A stretch of 64,000 nt of DNA from Thioclava arctica (GTDB lineage: Bacteria; Pseudomonadota; Alphaproteobacteria; Rhodobacterales; Rhodobacteraceae): assembly GCF_040892615.1 (NCBI RefSeq), contig NZ_JBFRYC010000002.1, positions 310,001-374,000 on the forward strand, given 5' to 3'. The translations under genes were made by a program, and so were the position numbers. The notes below the pieces were generated by a model. It had not been told where the DNA came from, did not search any database, and worked only from the letters and a program-made list of their open reading frames with translations. Shown piece by piece: positions 35,503-44,417 of this stretch; position 1 is the stretch's first letter, and each line of letters starts with the position of its first letter.

Positions 35503-36687
35503 GTGCACAACAATACCCATAAACTTCCAGACCCGATGCCAGAGCCGAGCGTTCGTCACTACGTCGCTGGCGGCACCGAACATGGCGGCGGCATCGGGCG
35601 GCTGATTGGCTATATTCTGGCCTCGCACCCGCAAAACAGCCATGACCACCGCGTCACCGACACGCGCGGCCCGCGCTGGGACAAGCTGCGCTCGCCGTTC
35701 ATTCTATGGGGTGCGATGGCGCTGATGATCAAAGACCGGCTGGTCGCACCGGGGCGCGTGCATCATCTGCATATCGCGGGACGCGGCAGCACGGCGCGCA
35801 AGCTGGTCTTGGGGGCGTGCGCGCGCACGTTGGGCTGCACCCATGTGCTGCATCTGCATGACTTCGATTACGCCGCCGATTTCCTACGCCGCCCGATCTG
35901 GCAAAGACGCGCGATCCGCGCCCTGTTTCGCGGGGCCGACCGCGTCATCGTTCTGGGAGAGCGCGACCGTGCCACCGCCACCGAATTGCTGGGCGTGCCT
36001 CCGCGCAGCATCGGCGTGCTGCACAACGCCGTCCCCGACCCGCAGCAAGGTCGGGACGCGCCGGCCAAGACACAGGCCACAGCGCCACAGGCCGATCCGC
36101 AAGGCACACCCTGCAAAATCGTCTTTCTTGGCCAGCTCGGGCCGCGCAAAGGCGTGCCCGAACTGCTGAGCGCCTTGGCCCATCCGAATATGCAATCGCT
36201 GAACTGGTCAGCGGTTTTGGCGGGCGATGGCCCCGTCGATGAGTATCACGCCGAGGCAGAGCGTTTGGGTCTGCTGGACCGGGTGAGCCTGCCCGGCTGG
36301 CTGGGCAGCGCAGAGACCCGCGCGCTATGTGAGCGCTCGGATATTCTGGTGCTGCCGTCGCATGGCGAGGGCATGGCCATGGCGGTGCTCGAAGGTCTCG
36401 CGCATGGGCTGGCCGTGGTGACCACACGAGTGGGCGCACATGAGGAAATCCTGCGCGATTGGGAAACCTGTCTGTTCGTCCCTGTCGGCGATGTCGAGGC
36501 TCTGGCCAACGCGCTTGGCAACCTGGTCGCCCATCCCGAAATGCGCGCAAAACTCGCGCAGGCGGGGCGGGCGCATTACCTGAACGCGCTGAGCATTGAT
36601 GCCTATGTTGGCAAGCTCGACGCGCTGCACCGCTCTGTTTCTCAAGGCGCCCTGCAACGCGTGCCCACCCAGCGAGGGGCGGCATGA
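35503..36687 (+). CDS. GT4-type glycosyltransferase
   Basis: This 394-residue GT-B enzyme has the N-terminal GGTEHGGGIGRLIGYIL, the central CKIVFLGQLGPRKGVPELL and the EX7E motif in LPSHGEGMAMAVLEGLAHGL followed by TTRVGAHEEIL. GTG at 35503 lies after AGGTAGGTTCAC; an ATG twelve codons in is an alternative. The 105-base gap to the previous gene may hold a separate promoter. It overlaps the Wzz/Wzc-like gene by ATGA. Role: assembly of the EPS repeat unit. Confidence 0.87.
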   Translation: MHNNTHKLPDPMPEPSVRHYVAGGTEHGGGIGRLIGYILASHPQNSHDHRVTDTRGPRWDKLRSPFILWGAMALMIKDRLVAPGRVHHLHIAGRGSTARKLVLGACARTLGCTHVLHLHDFDYAADFLRRPIWQRRAIRALFRGADRVIVLGERDRATATELLGVPPRSIGVLHNAVPDPQQGRDAPAKTQATAPQADPQGTPCKIVFLGQLGPRKGVPELLSALAHPNMQSLNWSAVLAGDGPVDEYHAEAERLGLLDRVSLPGWLGSAETRALCERSDILVLPSHGEGMAMAVLEGLAHGLAVVTTRVGAHEEILRDWETCLFVPVGDVEALANALGNLVAHPEMRAKLAQAGRAHYLNALSIDAYVGKLDALHRSVSQGALQRVPTQRGAA

Positions 36688-38873
36688 ACCAGCTTCAACA
36701 CAACCGCCATGCGCCGCTAACCTTTGCTGCGCCAGATCCCGCAATGCCGCGCGAGGCCGATTTCGACCTTAGCGCGATGCTGCGCATGATCCGGCGCAAT
36801 GTGCGCTTTATCGGGGCAATCACCGCCCTGCTGACGCTTGCGGCACTGCCCTTTATCATCGCAATTGACCCGGTCTATCGCGCGCAGGCACGGTTTCTCA
36901 TTCACCCCACGCTTGCGGTCGAAACAAACAAAGATGCGGCCGCGCCCGATCTGAGCGATGAGGTCGAACGCTTGCGCTCACGCGTGATCGCCGATCAGGT
37001 CATCGCGCGTTTCGATCTTGCAGCGCTACCCGCCTTCAACCCGAAAGCCAAACCGCCCAGCGCGATCCAGAGCACCGTCACAGAGCTGAAATCAGCCCTC
37101 AGCGTCACCGCAACACCCAATAGCCAACCCCTTGGCACTCAAGAGCGCATCTTGGCGTCGTATTATCAGCACCTCTCGGTCTGGCACGAAACCAAAAGCC
37201 AGGTCGTGCAAATCAGCTTTAGCGCGCCCACTCCAGAATTGGCAGCCGAGGTGCCCAACGCGATGATCAGCATCTATCTCGCCGATCGCGAAGCCAAGCA
37301 TCGACAGCGCGTCTCAGCCGCATTGGAGCTGCTGGACGGGCAGATTGCCGAGCAAAAAGACAATGTCGCCAAGGCTGCCGCCGAAGTGCAGGCCTATCAG
37401 GTCGAAAGCGGCGTCACCTCGGTTGGGCGCGCGGAAACGCTGGAACAAAGCCGCATCATTCTGGTCAATGAACAGCTGTCCGATATTCAGCGTCAATCCT
37501 CGGAACTGCATGGCAAGCTGCGCTCGGTCGAGGCGGCACTGGCAGGGGACGGGGGCATTTCGCCCGATGAGCCCGAGGTCATCAGCGATCTGCGCAAGGC
37601 GTTGCAACTGCGCAAACGCGCACTCGCGCAGCTTACGGCCAGCTATGGCGATGCCTATGGCGGCGTCTTGACCGAACGCGCCCATGTCATCGAAATCGAG
37701 AACTCGATCCGCGATGAATTGACGGCCTGGGCGGCTTCGATGCGCGCCCAGATCGGCCAGCTTAACGACGACCAAGCGACCCTCACGAAGAACCGCAACA
37801 CCTTGGAGGGCACGCTGTCAAAGACGACCGTTGCAGAGTTGAACCTGATCAACCTGATCCGGCGCGCCGATGCCCAGCGTGAAATTCTCGATGGCTATGA
37901 GGGCCAGCGCCGCCAGCTTGCCGCCCGTCTGGCGCAGCCCGCGCTGGATCTTGAAATGATCGCCCCCGCGACCCCGCCCCTCTGGCCGGAAGGGCGCGGG
38001 CGCAAGGTCTATCTTCTTTTCACGATGCTCGCCGCGGGGCTGTTTGCATTAACCCTTGCCGGGGCGCGCGATCTGACCGATCGCAGTGCCCGCTCGCATC
38101 TGCAATTTGAAGATGACCCCGATATTATTGACGCGGGAATGCTGCCGATATTACGCCGCCGGGGCAAAACCCGCACTGCGGATCGACACCTCAAGATGGC
38201 GCTGAACGCAACGATTCGGGTAATTGCCACACAGGAAGGCGGAGCATTGCCGCGCAGCTTGATGGTCACGCCGGTGCAGGCCAATGACGGCGCGCGCTTT
38301 GTGGGCTATGAGCTGGCGCGCGAACTGGTTGCCAGCGGTCAGGGCGTTTTGGTGATCGACACGCTTGGCCCAACGCAGCCATGGTTTGCCAAATGGCTGC
38401 CGCGAAAGCTTCGCCTTCGTCTGAAATCGGCCAATCCGGGCCGAAAGGGTTTTGCCGAGCATCTGCGCGAGGGCACGGATCTGACCGAGTTGGTGGTCAC
38501 CGGACGCGCCACCGGGCTTCGGGTTTTACAGCGTGGCAATGGGGTCATTCCGCCGCTTGACGATGCGTTGGCCATTCGATCGATCCTGAAATATGCCTCA
38601 ACATATCGCTTGATGGCGATCTTCATCTGCCCACCTGCCCTAAGCAGCGCATCTACGACCAAGATCGCCTCGGTGATGGAGCAGGTTTTGGTGGTGATCG
38701 GTTGGGGGCATTCCCCCCAAGAGGCCGTGCGCGCTACGGCGGATCATTTGCAGATGGCGGGGGTGGATCGTGTGCTTACAGTGCTGAACCGCGTCGATGC
38801 GCGGCGCCAAGCGCTGTATCCGTTTGGCGACGGCACGGCCTTCGCCCATGCCGCGCGCGCGGATGCCTGGTAG
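36684..38873 (+). CDS. Wzz/Wzc-like chain-length protein with degenerate kinase domain
   Basis: This 729-residue inner-membrane protein has a Wzz domain with TM1 near 41-60 and TM2 near 440-458, enclosing a coiled-coil periplasmic part (about 190-400). The C-terminal cytoplasmic domain resembles bacterial tyrosine kinases, but the Walker A region reads VTPVQANDGARFVG with no GKS/T, the A' motif VLVIDTLGP keeps only one Asp, and the Walker B region reads MAIFICPPAL without Asp. The C-terminus has no tyrosine cluster. It probably controls chain length and export without kinase activity. It is the last gene of the plus-strand run. Confidence 0.87.
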   Translation: MNQLQHNRHAPLTFAAPDPAMPREADFDLSAMLRMIRRNVRFIGAITALLTLAALPFIIAIDPVYRAQARFLIHPTLAVETNKDAAAPDLSDEVERLRSRVIADQVIARFDLAALPAFNPKAKPPSAIQSTVTELKSALSVTATPNSQPLGTQERILASYYQHLSVWHETKSQVVQISFSAPTPELAAEVPNAMISIYLADREAKHRQRVSAALELLDGQIAEQKDNVAKAAAEVQAYQVESGVTSVGRAETLEQSRIILVNEQLSDIQRQSSELHGKLRSVEAALAGDGGISPDEPEVISDLRKALQLRKRALAQLTASYGDAYGGVLTERAHVIEIENSIRDELTAWAASMRAQIGQLNDDQATLTKNRNTLEGTLSKTTVAELNLINLIRRADAQREILDGYEGQRRQLAARLAQPALDLEMIAPATPPLWPEGRGRKVYLLFTMLAAGLFALTLAGARDLTDRSARSHLQFEDDPDIIDAGMLPILRRRGKTRTADRHLKMALNATIRVIATQEGGALPRSLMVTPVQANDGARFVGYELARELVASGQGVLVIDTLGPTQPWFAKWLPRKLRLRLKSANPGRKGFAEHLREGTDLTELVVTGRATGLRVLQRGNGVIPPLDDALAIRSILKYASTYRLMAIFICPPALSSASTTKIASVMEQVLVVIGWGHSPQEAVRATADHLQMAGVDRVLTVLNRVDARRQALYPFGDGTAFAHAARADAW

Positions 38874-38934
38874 GCGCAGAATCGTGGCCCGCAGGGGCGC
38901 GCAGCCACATCTTTTAGGCAAGCTCCATCGCTAC

Positions 38935-38959
38935 GCGCGCGCCCTTTCGTGGCGCGCGC
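38935..38959 (+). terminator. Hairpin after the Wzz/Wzc-like gene
   Basis: The perfect 9-base arms GCGCGCGCC (38935-38943) and GGCGCGCGC (38951-38959) with a 7-base loop are followed by AAGTCCTTTT. It lies 62 bases after the stop and is a likely end of the plus-strand transcript. Confidence 0.55.
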
Positions 38960-39118
38960 AAGTCCTTTTGCGCGGGGCAATTGACGATAGCCGAGCAAAC
39001 CCCACCACTGCACATCTCATCGCCTCAGGCTGAGAGACGCAGCGTGCATTGCGCCCTTTGGCACAGCCGCACTGAGCGGTGCGTCACGCGATCACTCATA
39101 TTGTCAAACGGGGGGGAT

Positions 39119-39145
39119 GGGCGATGCACAGCCTGCGCATCGCCC
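39119..39145 (-). terminator. Hairpin after the HlyD-like gene
   Basis: The perfect 9-base arms GGGCGATGC (39119-39127) and GCATCGCCC (39137-39145) lie directly after the HlyD stop on the minus strand. Downstream is a C-run rather than a T-run, so efficiency is uncertain. Confidence 0.5.
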
Positions 39146-39150
39146 GCAAG

Positions 39151-40458
39151 TCAGCCGCGGAAGGCGCGGGCGAAATAGTCGCTGAGCGGCTTGATCAGAT
39201 AGGCCAACGGGGTGCGATCCTGGGTGCGGATAAACACCTCGACCGGCATGCCGGGGATCAGGGTCACATCGTCGGGCAAACGGTCGCGTTCGGATTCACT
39301 CAGGGTGATTTCAACGCGGTAATAGCTGGCCTTCGATCCCTCATCCTGAAACGCATCCGCCGAGATTTGCACAACTTTGCCGGTCAATTCCGGCGTGGTG
39401 CGCCGATCCAGCGCCGAAAACCGTACGCGCACGTCCTGACCGATCCGGATCTGGTCGATATGGCTTGGCACGACCTGCGCGTGAATAACCAAGGGGCGAT
39501 CCTGCGGCACGATGTACAAGATCGGCTCGGCGGGCTTCAACACTGAGCGCGGCGCGAACACCTGCAGGCCATAGACCACCCCCGAAACCGGCGCGACGAT
39601 GTCGAGCCGATCAATCTGTTCCAACAGCGACGAGCGTTGCTCGCGCAGCTCCAACTCACGATATTGCAGGTCTTGCAACGTCGTGTTGGTCTCTTCGCGC
39701 AGCCCCGATTGTAGCTTCAGCAGTTCGATGTCGATTTCGGTCATGCGACCCTCGGACTGCGCTTTTTGCGCCGTCAAATCGCCCAGACTGCCCTGCAACC
39801 CGGCCTGTTCGCGCCGCAATGACAGCACGCGCGAGGCCTGCGCCAGCCCCTTGTCGAGAAGGGATTGCTGATCGCTCAATTCGCTGCCGATCAGGTCGGT
39901 CTGTTCGCGCAGCGCGTCTTGCTGCGCCACGATCCCTTTGATCTGATCTGCGATCTGGGATTTGCGTTTCGTGAGCTGGGCGATCTCGTTGGTCAAATTC
40001 CCCGCGCGCGCGGCCAGCAGCCGCTTTTGGCCCTCGATCAGACCGCGCACATCGGCGTTGTCACGCGCCGCCTGCACCAGCAGCGGATCAAAGCTGGCCT
40101 GCGCATTGCCATCGCGTTCGGCTTCCAGCCGGCCCCGGCGCGCCATCAGCTCATACAGCTCGTTCTCGGTGATCACGAGCTTGGATTTCAGCGTTGTCGC
40201 ATCCAGACGCAGCAAGGGCTGGTCGGCGGCGACCATTTCGCCCTCATCGACCAAAATCTCAGAGACGACCCCGCCATCGGGATGCTGCACCACTTGGCGA
40301 TTCTGATCGACCTCGATGCGTCCATTGGCAATGACTGCGCCCGCGATATTGGTGAACGCCGCCCAGCTGCCAAAGCCACCCAGCAGCAGAACAAGGCCCA
40401 ACACCCCGATCGAAATCGGCCAGCGTGCCGACCATGCGGATTTCTGTGCGAGAGTCAT
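39151..40458 (-). CDS. Type I secretion membrane fusion protein (HlyD/PrtE family)
   Basis: This 435-residue adaptor has one N-terminal membrane helix (about 14-34), a lipoyl half (GRIEVDQNRQVVQHPDGGVV and ILVDEGEMVAADQPLLRLD), a long coiled coil (about 90-280) and the second half (IVAPVSGVVYGLQVFAPRSV), ending in the barrel and the C-terminal RTPLAYLIKPLSDYFARAFRG typical of type I secretion adaptors. Its start shares a base with the ABC transporter stop (TAATG), so it is co-translated with it. No outer-membrane TolC gene is nearby. The likely cargo are the two large proteins at 48.8-56.2 kb. Confidence 0.92.
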   Translation of the reverse strand: MTLAQKSAWSARWPISIGVLGLVLLLGGFGSWAAFTNIAGAVIANGRIEVDQNRQVVQHPDGGVVSEILVDEGEMVAADQPLLRLDATTLKSKLVITENELYELMARRGRLEAERDGNAQASFDPLLVQAARDNADVRGLIEGQKRLLAARAGNLTNEIAQLTKRKSQIADQIKGIVAQQDALREQTDLIGSELSDQQSLLDKGLAQASRVLSLRREQAGLQGSLGDLTAQKAQSEGRMTEIDIELLKLQSGLREETNTTLQDLQYRELELREQRSSLLEQIDRLDIVAPVSGVVYGLQVFAPRSVLKPAEPILYIVPQDRPLVIHAQVVPSHIDQIRIGQDVRVRFSALDRRTTPELTGKVVQISADAFQDEGSKASYYRVEITLSESERDRLPDDVTLIPGMPVEVFIRTQDRTPLAYLIKPLSDYFARAFRG

Positions 40459-42191
40459 TAGCGGATCCCTCCCGTGCCGACGGATTGCACGATCTTCGTG
40501 CGGTTTTGCACGACTTCGCGCAACACATCATCTTTTGGACCAAAGGCACGGACTGCGCCGTTTTCGAGCATCAGCAAGATGTTACATTCCTTGATTGCAG
40601 CGGGGCGGTGGGCCATGATCAGCACCGACTTGCCCGCCTCCTTGAAGCCCCGGATCGCCCGGTTCACCGCCGCGCTGCCCTCGCTATCAAGATTTGAATT
40701 GGGCTCATCGAGCACCAAGATCACCGGATCACCATACATCGCGCGCGCCAGACCGATGCGCTGCATTTGCCCCCCTGACAAGCGCCCGCCATTGGCTGAA
40801 ACCGGGGTGTCATAGCCTTGCGGCAGTTTAAGGATCATCTCATGGGCATCGGCCTTGGTGGCCGCTGCGACCACCGCCGCCGGATCCGGCGCATGTGAGA
40901 GCCGGGCGATATTCTCGGCAATCGTGCCGTCAAATAGCTGTACGCGTTGGGGCAGATAGCCGATATGGCGCCCCAGGACATGGGGCGCAAACTGATCCAG
41001 CGTCGCGCCATCCAGCCGGATGGTTCCCGAACGCGGCCGCCACACCCCGGTGATCGCGCGCGCCAGCGTGGATTTGCCAGACCCCGAGGTGCCGATCACG
41101 CCGATAGCCTGCCCCGGCTCGACCGTGAAGCTGACCGCTTTCAACACCGGATCGCTTTCGCCCGGCGCCAAGATCGTGAGGTTTTGCACCTCAAGGCGCG
41201 CCTTGGGGCGGGGCAATTCGGTGCGTGCGCTTTCGGGGGGAACCTGTTCGAGCAGCACTTCCAGACTGCTCCAGCCCTTGCGGGCGCGCTGGATCATCGC
41301 CCATTGGCCAACGATCTGTTCCACCGGCGCCAAAGCGCGCCCCAGAAGAATTGAGGAGGCGATCATCGCCCCGGCCGTCATCTCGCCGCGCAGCACCAGA
41401 TAGGCCCCAAGCCCCAGCATGGCCGATTGCAAAAACAGCCGGAACGTCTTGGTGGTAACGCTGAACGTGCCCCCCAGATCAGAGGCGCGGATCTGCGCCC
41501 CCAGCGCACGCCCACGCGCCTTGTGCCAGCGGTCAAACGCCGCGTCGCGCATGCCCATCGCCTGAACCATCTCGGCCTCAGAGCGGATCTGATTGGCCAT
41601 CACCCCGGCCTGAACCGCAGCTTGATTGGCATTCGTCAGCGAGTTGCGCGTGGCGAACTGGTTGGCCAGCGCCACCAGCACCAGCAGCCCGCCTCCCGTC
41701 AGCGCCAGCGTTCCCAGGAACGGGTGGAAGATCCAGATCCCGGCGAGAAAAAGCGGCGTCCAGGGTAGGTCAAACACGGCGGTCAGCACTGGCGATGCGA
41801 TCAACCGCTGCACAGATTCCAGATCGGCAAGCCCGGTCGTTGTGCGCTCATCGGGTGCAATCGCGGATTTGCGCACCACCGCATCAAAGACGCGACGATC
41901 AAGGCGAGATTGAAACCGCGCCCCCACCCGCCCCATGACGCGCCCACGCGCATAATCCAGAATCCCCATCATGCCATAAAGAAACGCTACCAGCGCTGTC
42001 AGCGCGACCAGCGTTTCTACTGATCGGCTACCCAACACCCGGTCATAGACCTGCAGCATGTAAAGCGGCCCCGTCAGCATCAACAGGTTCACGAAAACGC
42101 TGAACACCGCGACAAAGACGTACAGGCCCCACGAGGCCCTGCGGGCCGCGCGCAGCTCGGCTCGGCCATGAGAGGGGACTTGCTGGGTCAT
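40458..42191 (-). CDS. Type I secretion ABC transporter (PrtD family)
   Basis: This 577-residue fused permease-ATPase has about six membrane helices in residues 20-300. The ATPase shows Walker A GTSGSGKST (367-375), the Q-loop in GYLPQRVQLFDGT, signature LSGGQMQRIGLARA (from 471), Walker B ILVLDEP (491-497) and the switch His in MAHRP. There is no N-terminal C39 peptidase, so it is of the PrtD type that exports proteins with uncleaved C-terminal signals. ATG 42191 follows AAGGATGATCCCAAG; the frame to 42329 has weaker starts. It forms an operon with the HlyD-like gene. Confidence 0.92.
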   Translation of the reverse strand: MTQQVPSHGRAELRAARRASWGLYVFVAVFSVFVNLLMLTGPLYMLQVYDRVLGSRSVETLVALTALVAFLYGMMGILDYARGRVMGRVGARFQSRLDRRVFDAVVRKSAIAPDERTTTGLADLESVQRLIASPVLTAVFDLPWTPLFLAGIWIFHPFLGTLALTGGGLLVLVALANQFATRNSLTNANQAAVQAGVMANQIRSEAEMVQAMGMRDAAFDRWHKARGRALGAQIRASDLGGTFSVTTKTFRLFLQSAMLGLGAYLVLRGEMTAGAMIASSILLGRALAPVEQIVGQWAMIQRARKGWSSLEVLLEQVPPESARTELPRPKARLEVQNLTILAPGESDPVLKAVSFTVEPGQAIGVIGTSGSGKSTLARAITGVWRPRSGTIRLDGATLDQFAPHVLGRHIGYLPQRVQLFDGTIAENIARLSHAPDPAAVVAAATKADAHEMILKLPQGYDTPVSANGGRLSGGQMQRIGLARAMYGDPVILVLDEPNSNLDSEGSAAVNRAIRGFKEAGKSVLIMAHRPAAIKECNILLMLENGAVRAFGPKDDVLREVVQNRTKIVQSVGTGGIR

Positions 42192-42311
42192 CTTGGGATC
42201 ATCCTTGCTGAGCGGCGGGTTGAACAGATGCGCATGAACCAGAGCGCGACGCACCCGGGATCGGGAGCTGGATCGGGGCTGCGCGCCATGGTTGCTTGGG
42301 CTGCGGTCTTT

Positions 42312-42321
42312 GATCATGCAA
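42312..42321 (-). promoter_or_regulatory. TTGCAT-GATC motif upstream of the type I secretion operon
   Basis: On the minus strand the sequence reads TTGCATGATC, about 120 bases before the ABC transporter start. Similar ATGCAA...GATC elements precede both large secreted-protein genes. The shared motif is seen directly; its role is speculative. Confidence 0.25.
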
Positions 42322-42468
42322 CGCGGCATTGAACCATTGCGGCCTTGCGTGGCAGGCTATTTCCCGCCACCCGCTCGGCAAGAAGCAAGCCGATGACCGC
42401 AAAACTCGAATCGTGCTAAGGTGGTCGGACCGTCGAGCAAACCGCCCACTGCGGCCCAACCCAGCTGA

Positions 42469-43119
42469 ATGAAACGGGATTTTTCGGTGACACGACCTAA
42501 AGTAGTTCTGATCGGCCTGAGCGGAAATACGCGCGAAATTTTCGAAGCGGTGCAGGCGCAATTCACAATCACGGCGATCTTGTCGGATGATCCCGCGCAT
42601 GCCTCCGGGTTTGAGGGCATTCCGGTGGCCCCGCTGGCGCAGGCGCATCGCTTTGCCGACTCGCAATTCCTGTTCCTGATCGGCTCGCAAGCGTCCTATT
42701 TGCACCGGCGCGAGTTGATCGCGCGCCTCGGCGTCCCGCAGGATCGCTACACTCAAATCATTCATCCGCGCGCAACCGTGTCGCGCTTTGCCCGGCTTGG
42801 CGCAGGGTGCGTGCTGCATTGCGGTGTGACGCTGACCTCGAACGCGGTTTTGGGCGCGCATGTGATGGTGCTGCCCCATACGGTCATTCATCACGATGTC
42901 ACGGTCGGGGACTATTCGCTGATCGGCTCGAATGTGACCATCGCGGGGTCGGTCGAGATCGGCGTGAGCTGCTATATCAGTAGCGCCTCCTCGATCCGCA
43001 ACGGCGTGCGGATCGGGGATGGCGCGTTGATCGGCATGGGCGCGAATGTGTTGAACGATGTCGCGCCCGGCGCCGTGATGGTGGGCAATCCGGCGCGCGC
43101 AATCCCACGCCGCAGCTAG
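42469..43119 (+). CDS. Sugar O/N-acetyltransferase, NeuD/PglD family
   Basis: This 216-residue protein has an N-terminal Rossmann-like part (PKVVLIGLSGNTREIFEAVQ) and a C-terminal left-handed beta-helix of hexapeptide repeats (GAGCVLHCGVTLTSNAVLG, GDYSLIGSNVTIAGSVEIG, GAVMVGNPARAIP), the layout of NeuD and PglD. PglD acetylates the 4-amino sugar made by a DegT aminotransferase, and such an aminotransferase converges on this gene 54 bases away, so they may act in sequence. ATG 42469 has no clear ribosome site; GTG at 42487 after GGGATTTTTCG is an alternative. It is divergent from the secretion operon. Confidence 0.85.
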   Translation: MKRDFSVTRPKVVLIGLSGNTREIFEAVQAQFTITAILSDDPAHASGFEGIPVAPLAQAHRFADSQFLFLIGSQASYLHRRELIARLGVPQDRYTQIIHPRATVSRFARLGAGCVLHCGVTLTSNAVLGAHVMVLPHTVIHHDVTVGDYSLIGSNVTIAGSVEIGVSCYISSASSIRNGVRIGDGALIGMGANVLNDVAPGAVMVGNPARAIPRRS

Positions 43120-43172
43120 GGATTTGCCCCTCTTGCGGCGTGGCGCGCCCCCCCGATCAAGGCCCGGTATCA

Positions 43173-44417
43173 TCACCCCGGCTCGCGCATCGCGACCGCG
43201 TCAGAGGCAGTGTGCATCGACGCCGCTGGCACCGCCACCGGTTCGCGTCTGGGTTTGGCCGGACGGGCGCCCCGGCGCGCCTTTGCCATCTCATCGCGCA
43301 GCCTGTCGGCGACGATACCGACCTCGCCATCGCTCATCTGCACATATAGCGGCAACAGGACCGCGTGATCGCGCGCCTCCTCAGAGCGCTTGAGCGAATG
43401 GCGCAACTCGACATCCGCCTGCGCGGGTTCCAGATGCATGCACATGATACCGCGCCGGGTGGTCACGTCCCGATCCAGCAAGCCTTGCATCAAGGCGCGC
43501 TGATCAATCGCGCTGTCCAGTCGCACCGCATAGCTTTGCCAGTTCGATCGCGCCCAATCGGGCTCGACCGGCGTGGACAGCCCCTCGATCCCGGACAGCA
43601 TCTCGCCATAAAGCGCGGCAATTTCGCGACGGCGGCGCACGATTTCATCGAGCCGCCCAAGTTGCACCCGCCCGACAGACGCCTGAATATCGGTCATGCG
43701 ATAGTTATAGCCGCGCTCGATATAGCTTTCGAACACGACACTTGCGGCGGCGTGACGCGCGGTGTCGGAAATCGACATCCCATGCTGACGCCACAGCCGG
43801 AATTTCGCATCATATTCAGCGTTGCGCGTGGTCAGCATCCCGCCCTCGCCGGTGGTGATGACCTTGCGCGGATGAAACGAGAAGCAGGCGATATCGCCAT
43901 GCGGCGCGCCAATCTTGCCCCATTGCCCATCAACGCGGATTTCCGAGCCGATGGCGCAGGCTGCATCCTCGATCAGCGGCAGATCATGGGCGCGCGCAAT
44001 CGCGAGCAGCGCCGTCAAATCGCAGGGCATCCCGATCTGATGCACACACAAGATCGCCTTGCTGCGCGGCGTGATCGCCTGCGCGACCGCCTCGGGATCG
44101 ATGTTATAGCCGTCCGCCTCGATATCAACGAACACAGGCATCGCGCCGCATTGCCGGATCGCGTTGCCGCTAGCGATGAAGGAATGGCTGACGGTGATCA
44201 CCTCATCGCCAGGGCCCACGCCCAGCGCCTGACAGGCCAAATGCAGCGCAGTGGTGCAGTTGGACACAGCCACCGCATGGGGCGCGCCTACGAGGGCGGC
44301 GAAATCAGCCTCGAACGCGGCGACCTGCGGCCCTTGTGAGACCCAGCCCGACAGGACGGCGGCATGGGCGGCATTGGCCTCGGCCTCGCCCAGAAACGGT
44401 TTTGCAATCGGTATCAT
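43173..44417 (-). CDS. DegT/DnrJ/EryC1/StrS aminotransferase (second)
   Basis: This 414-residue PLP-dependent sugar aminotransferase begins IPIAKPFLGEAEANAAHAAV with SGWVSQGPQVAAFEADFAAL, has DAACAIGSEIRVDGQWG and the PLP lysine in CFSFHPRKVITTGEGGML. It transfers an amino group from glutamate to a nucleotide keto-sugar. The C-terminal 30 residues are Arg/Pro-rich and extend past the usual end. The start overlaps the epimerase gene (ATGA). Similarity of the start to 4-aminotransferases plus the nearby NeuD/PglD-like gene hints at a 4-acetamido sugar; no 4,6-dehydratase is seen in the window. Confidence 0.88.
   Translation of the reverse strand: MIPIAKPFLGEAEANAAHAAVLSGWVSQGPQVAAFEADFAALVGAPHAVAVSNCTTALHLACQALGVGPGDEVITVSHSFIASGNAIRQCGAMPVFVDIEADGYNIDPEAVAQAITPRSKAILCVHQIGMPCDLTALLAIARAHDLPLIEDAACAIGSEIRVDGQWGKIGAPHGDIACFSFHPRKVITTGEGGMLTTRNAEYDAKFRLWRQHGMSISDTARHAAASVVFESYIERGYNYRMTDIQASVGRVQLGRLDEIVRRRREIAALYGEMLSGIEGLSTPVEPDWARSNWQSYAVRLDSAIDQRALMQGLLDRDVTTRRGIMCMHLEPAQADVELRHSLKRSEEARDHAVLLPLYVQMSDGEVGIVADRLRDEMAKARRGARPAKPRREPVAVPAASMHTASDAVAMREPG

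Noticed and set aside
38874..39150. Possible small gene between the Wzz/Wzc-like and HlyD-like genes
   Set aside because: Only two converging hairpins and no frame with a start site and motif.
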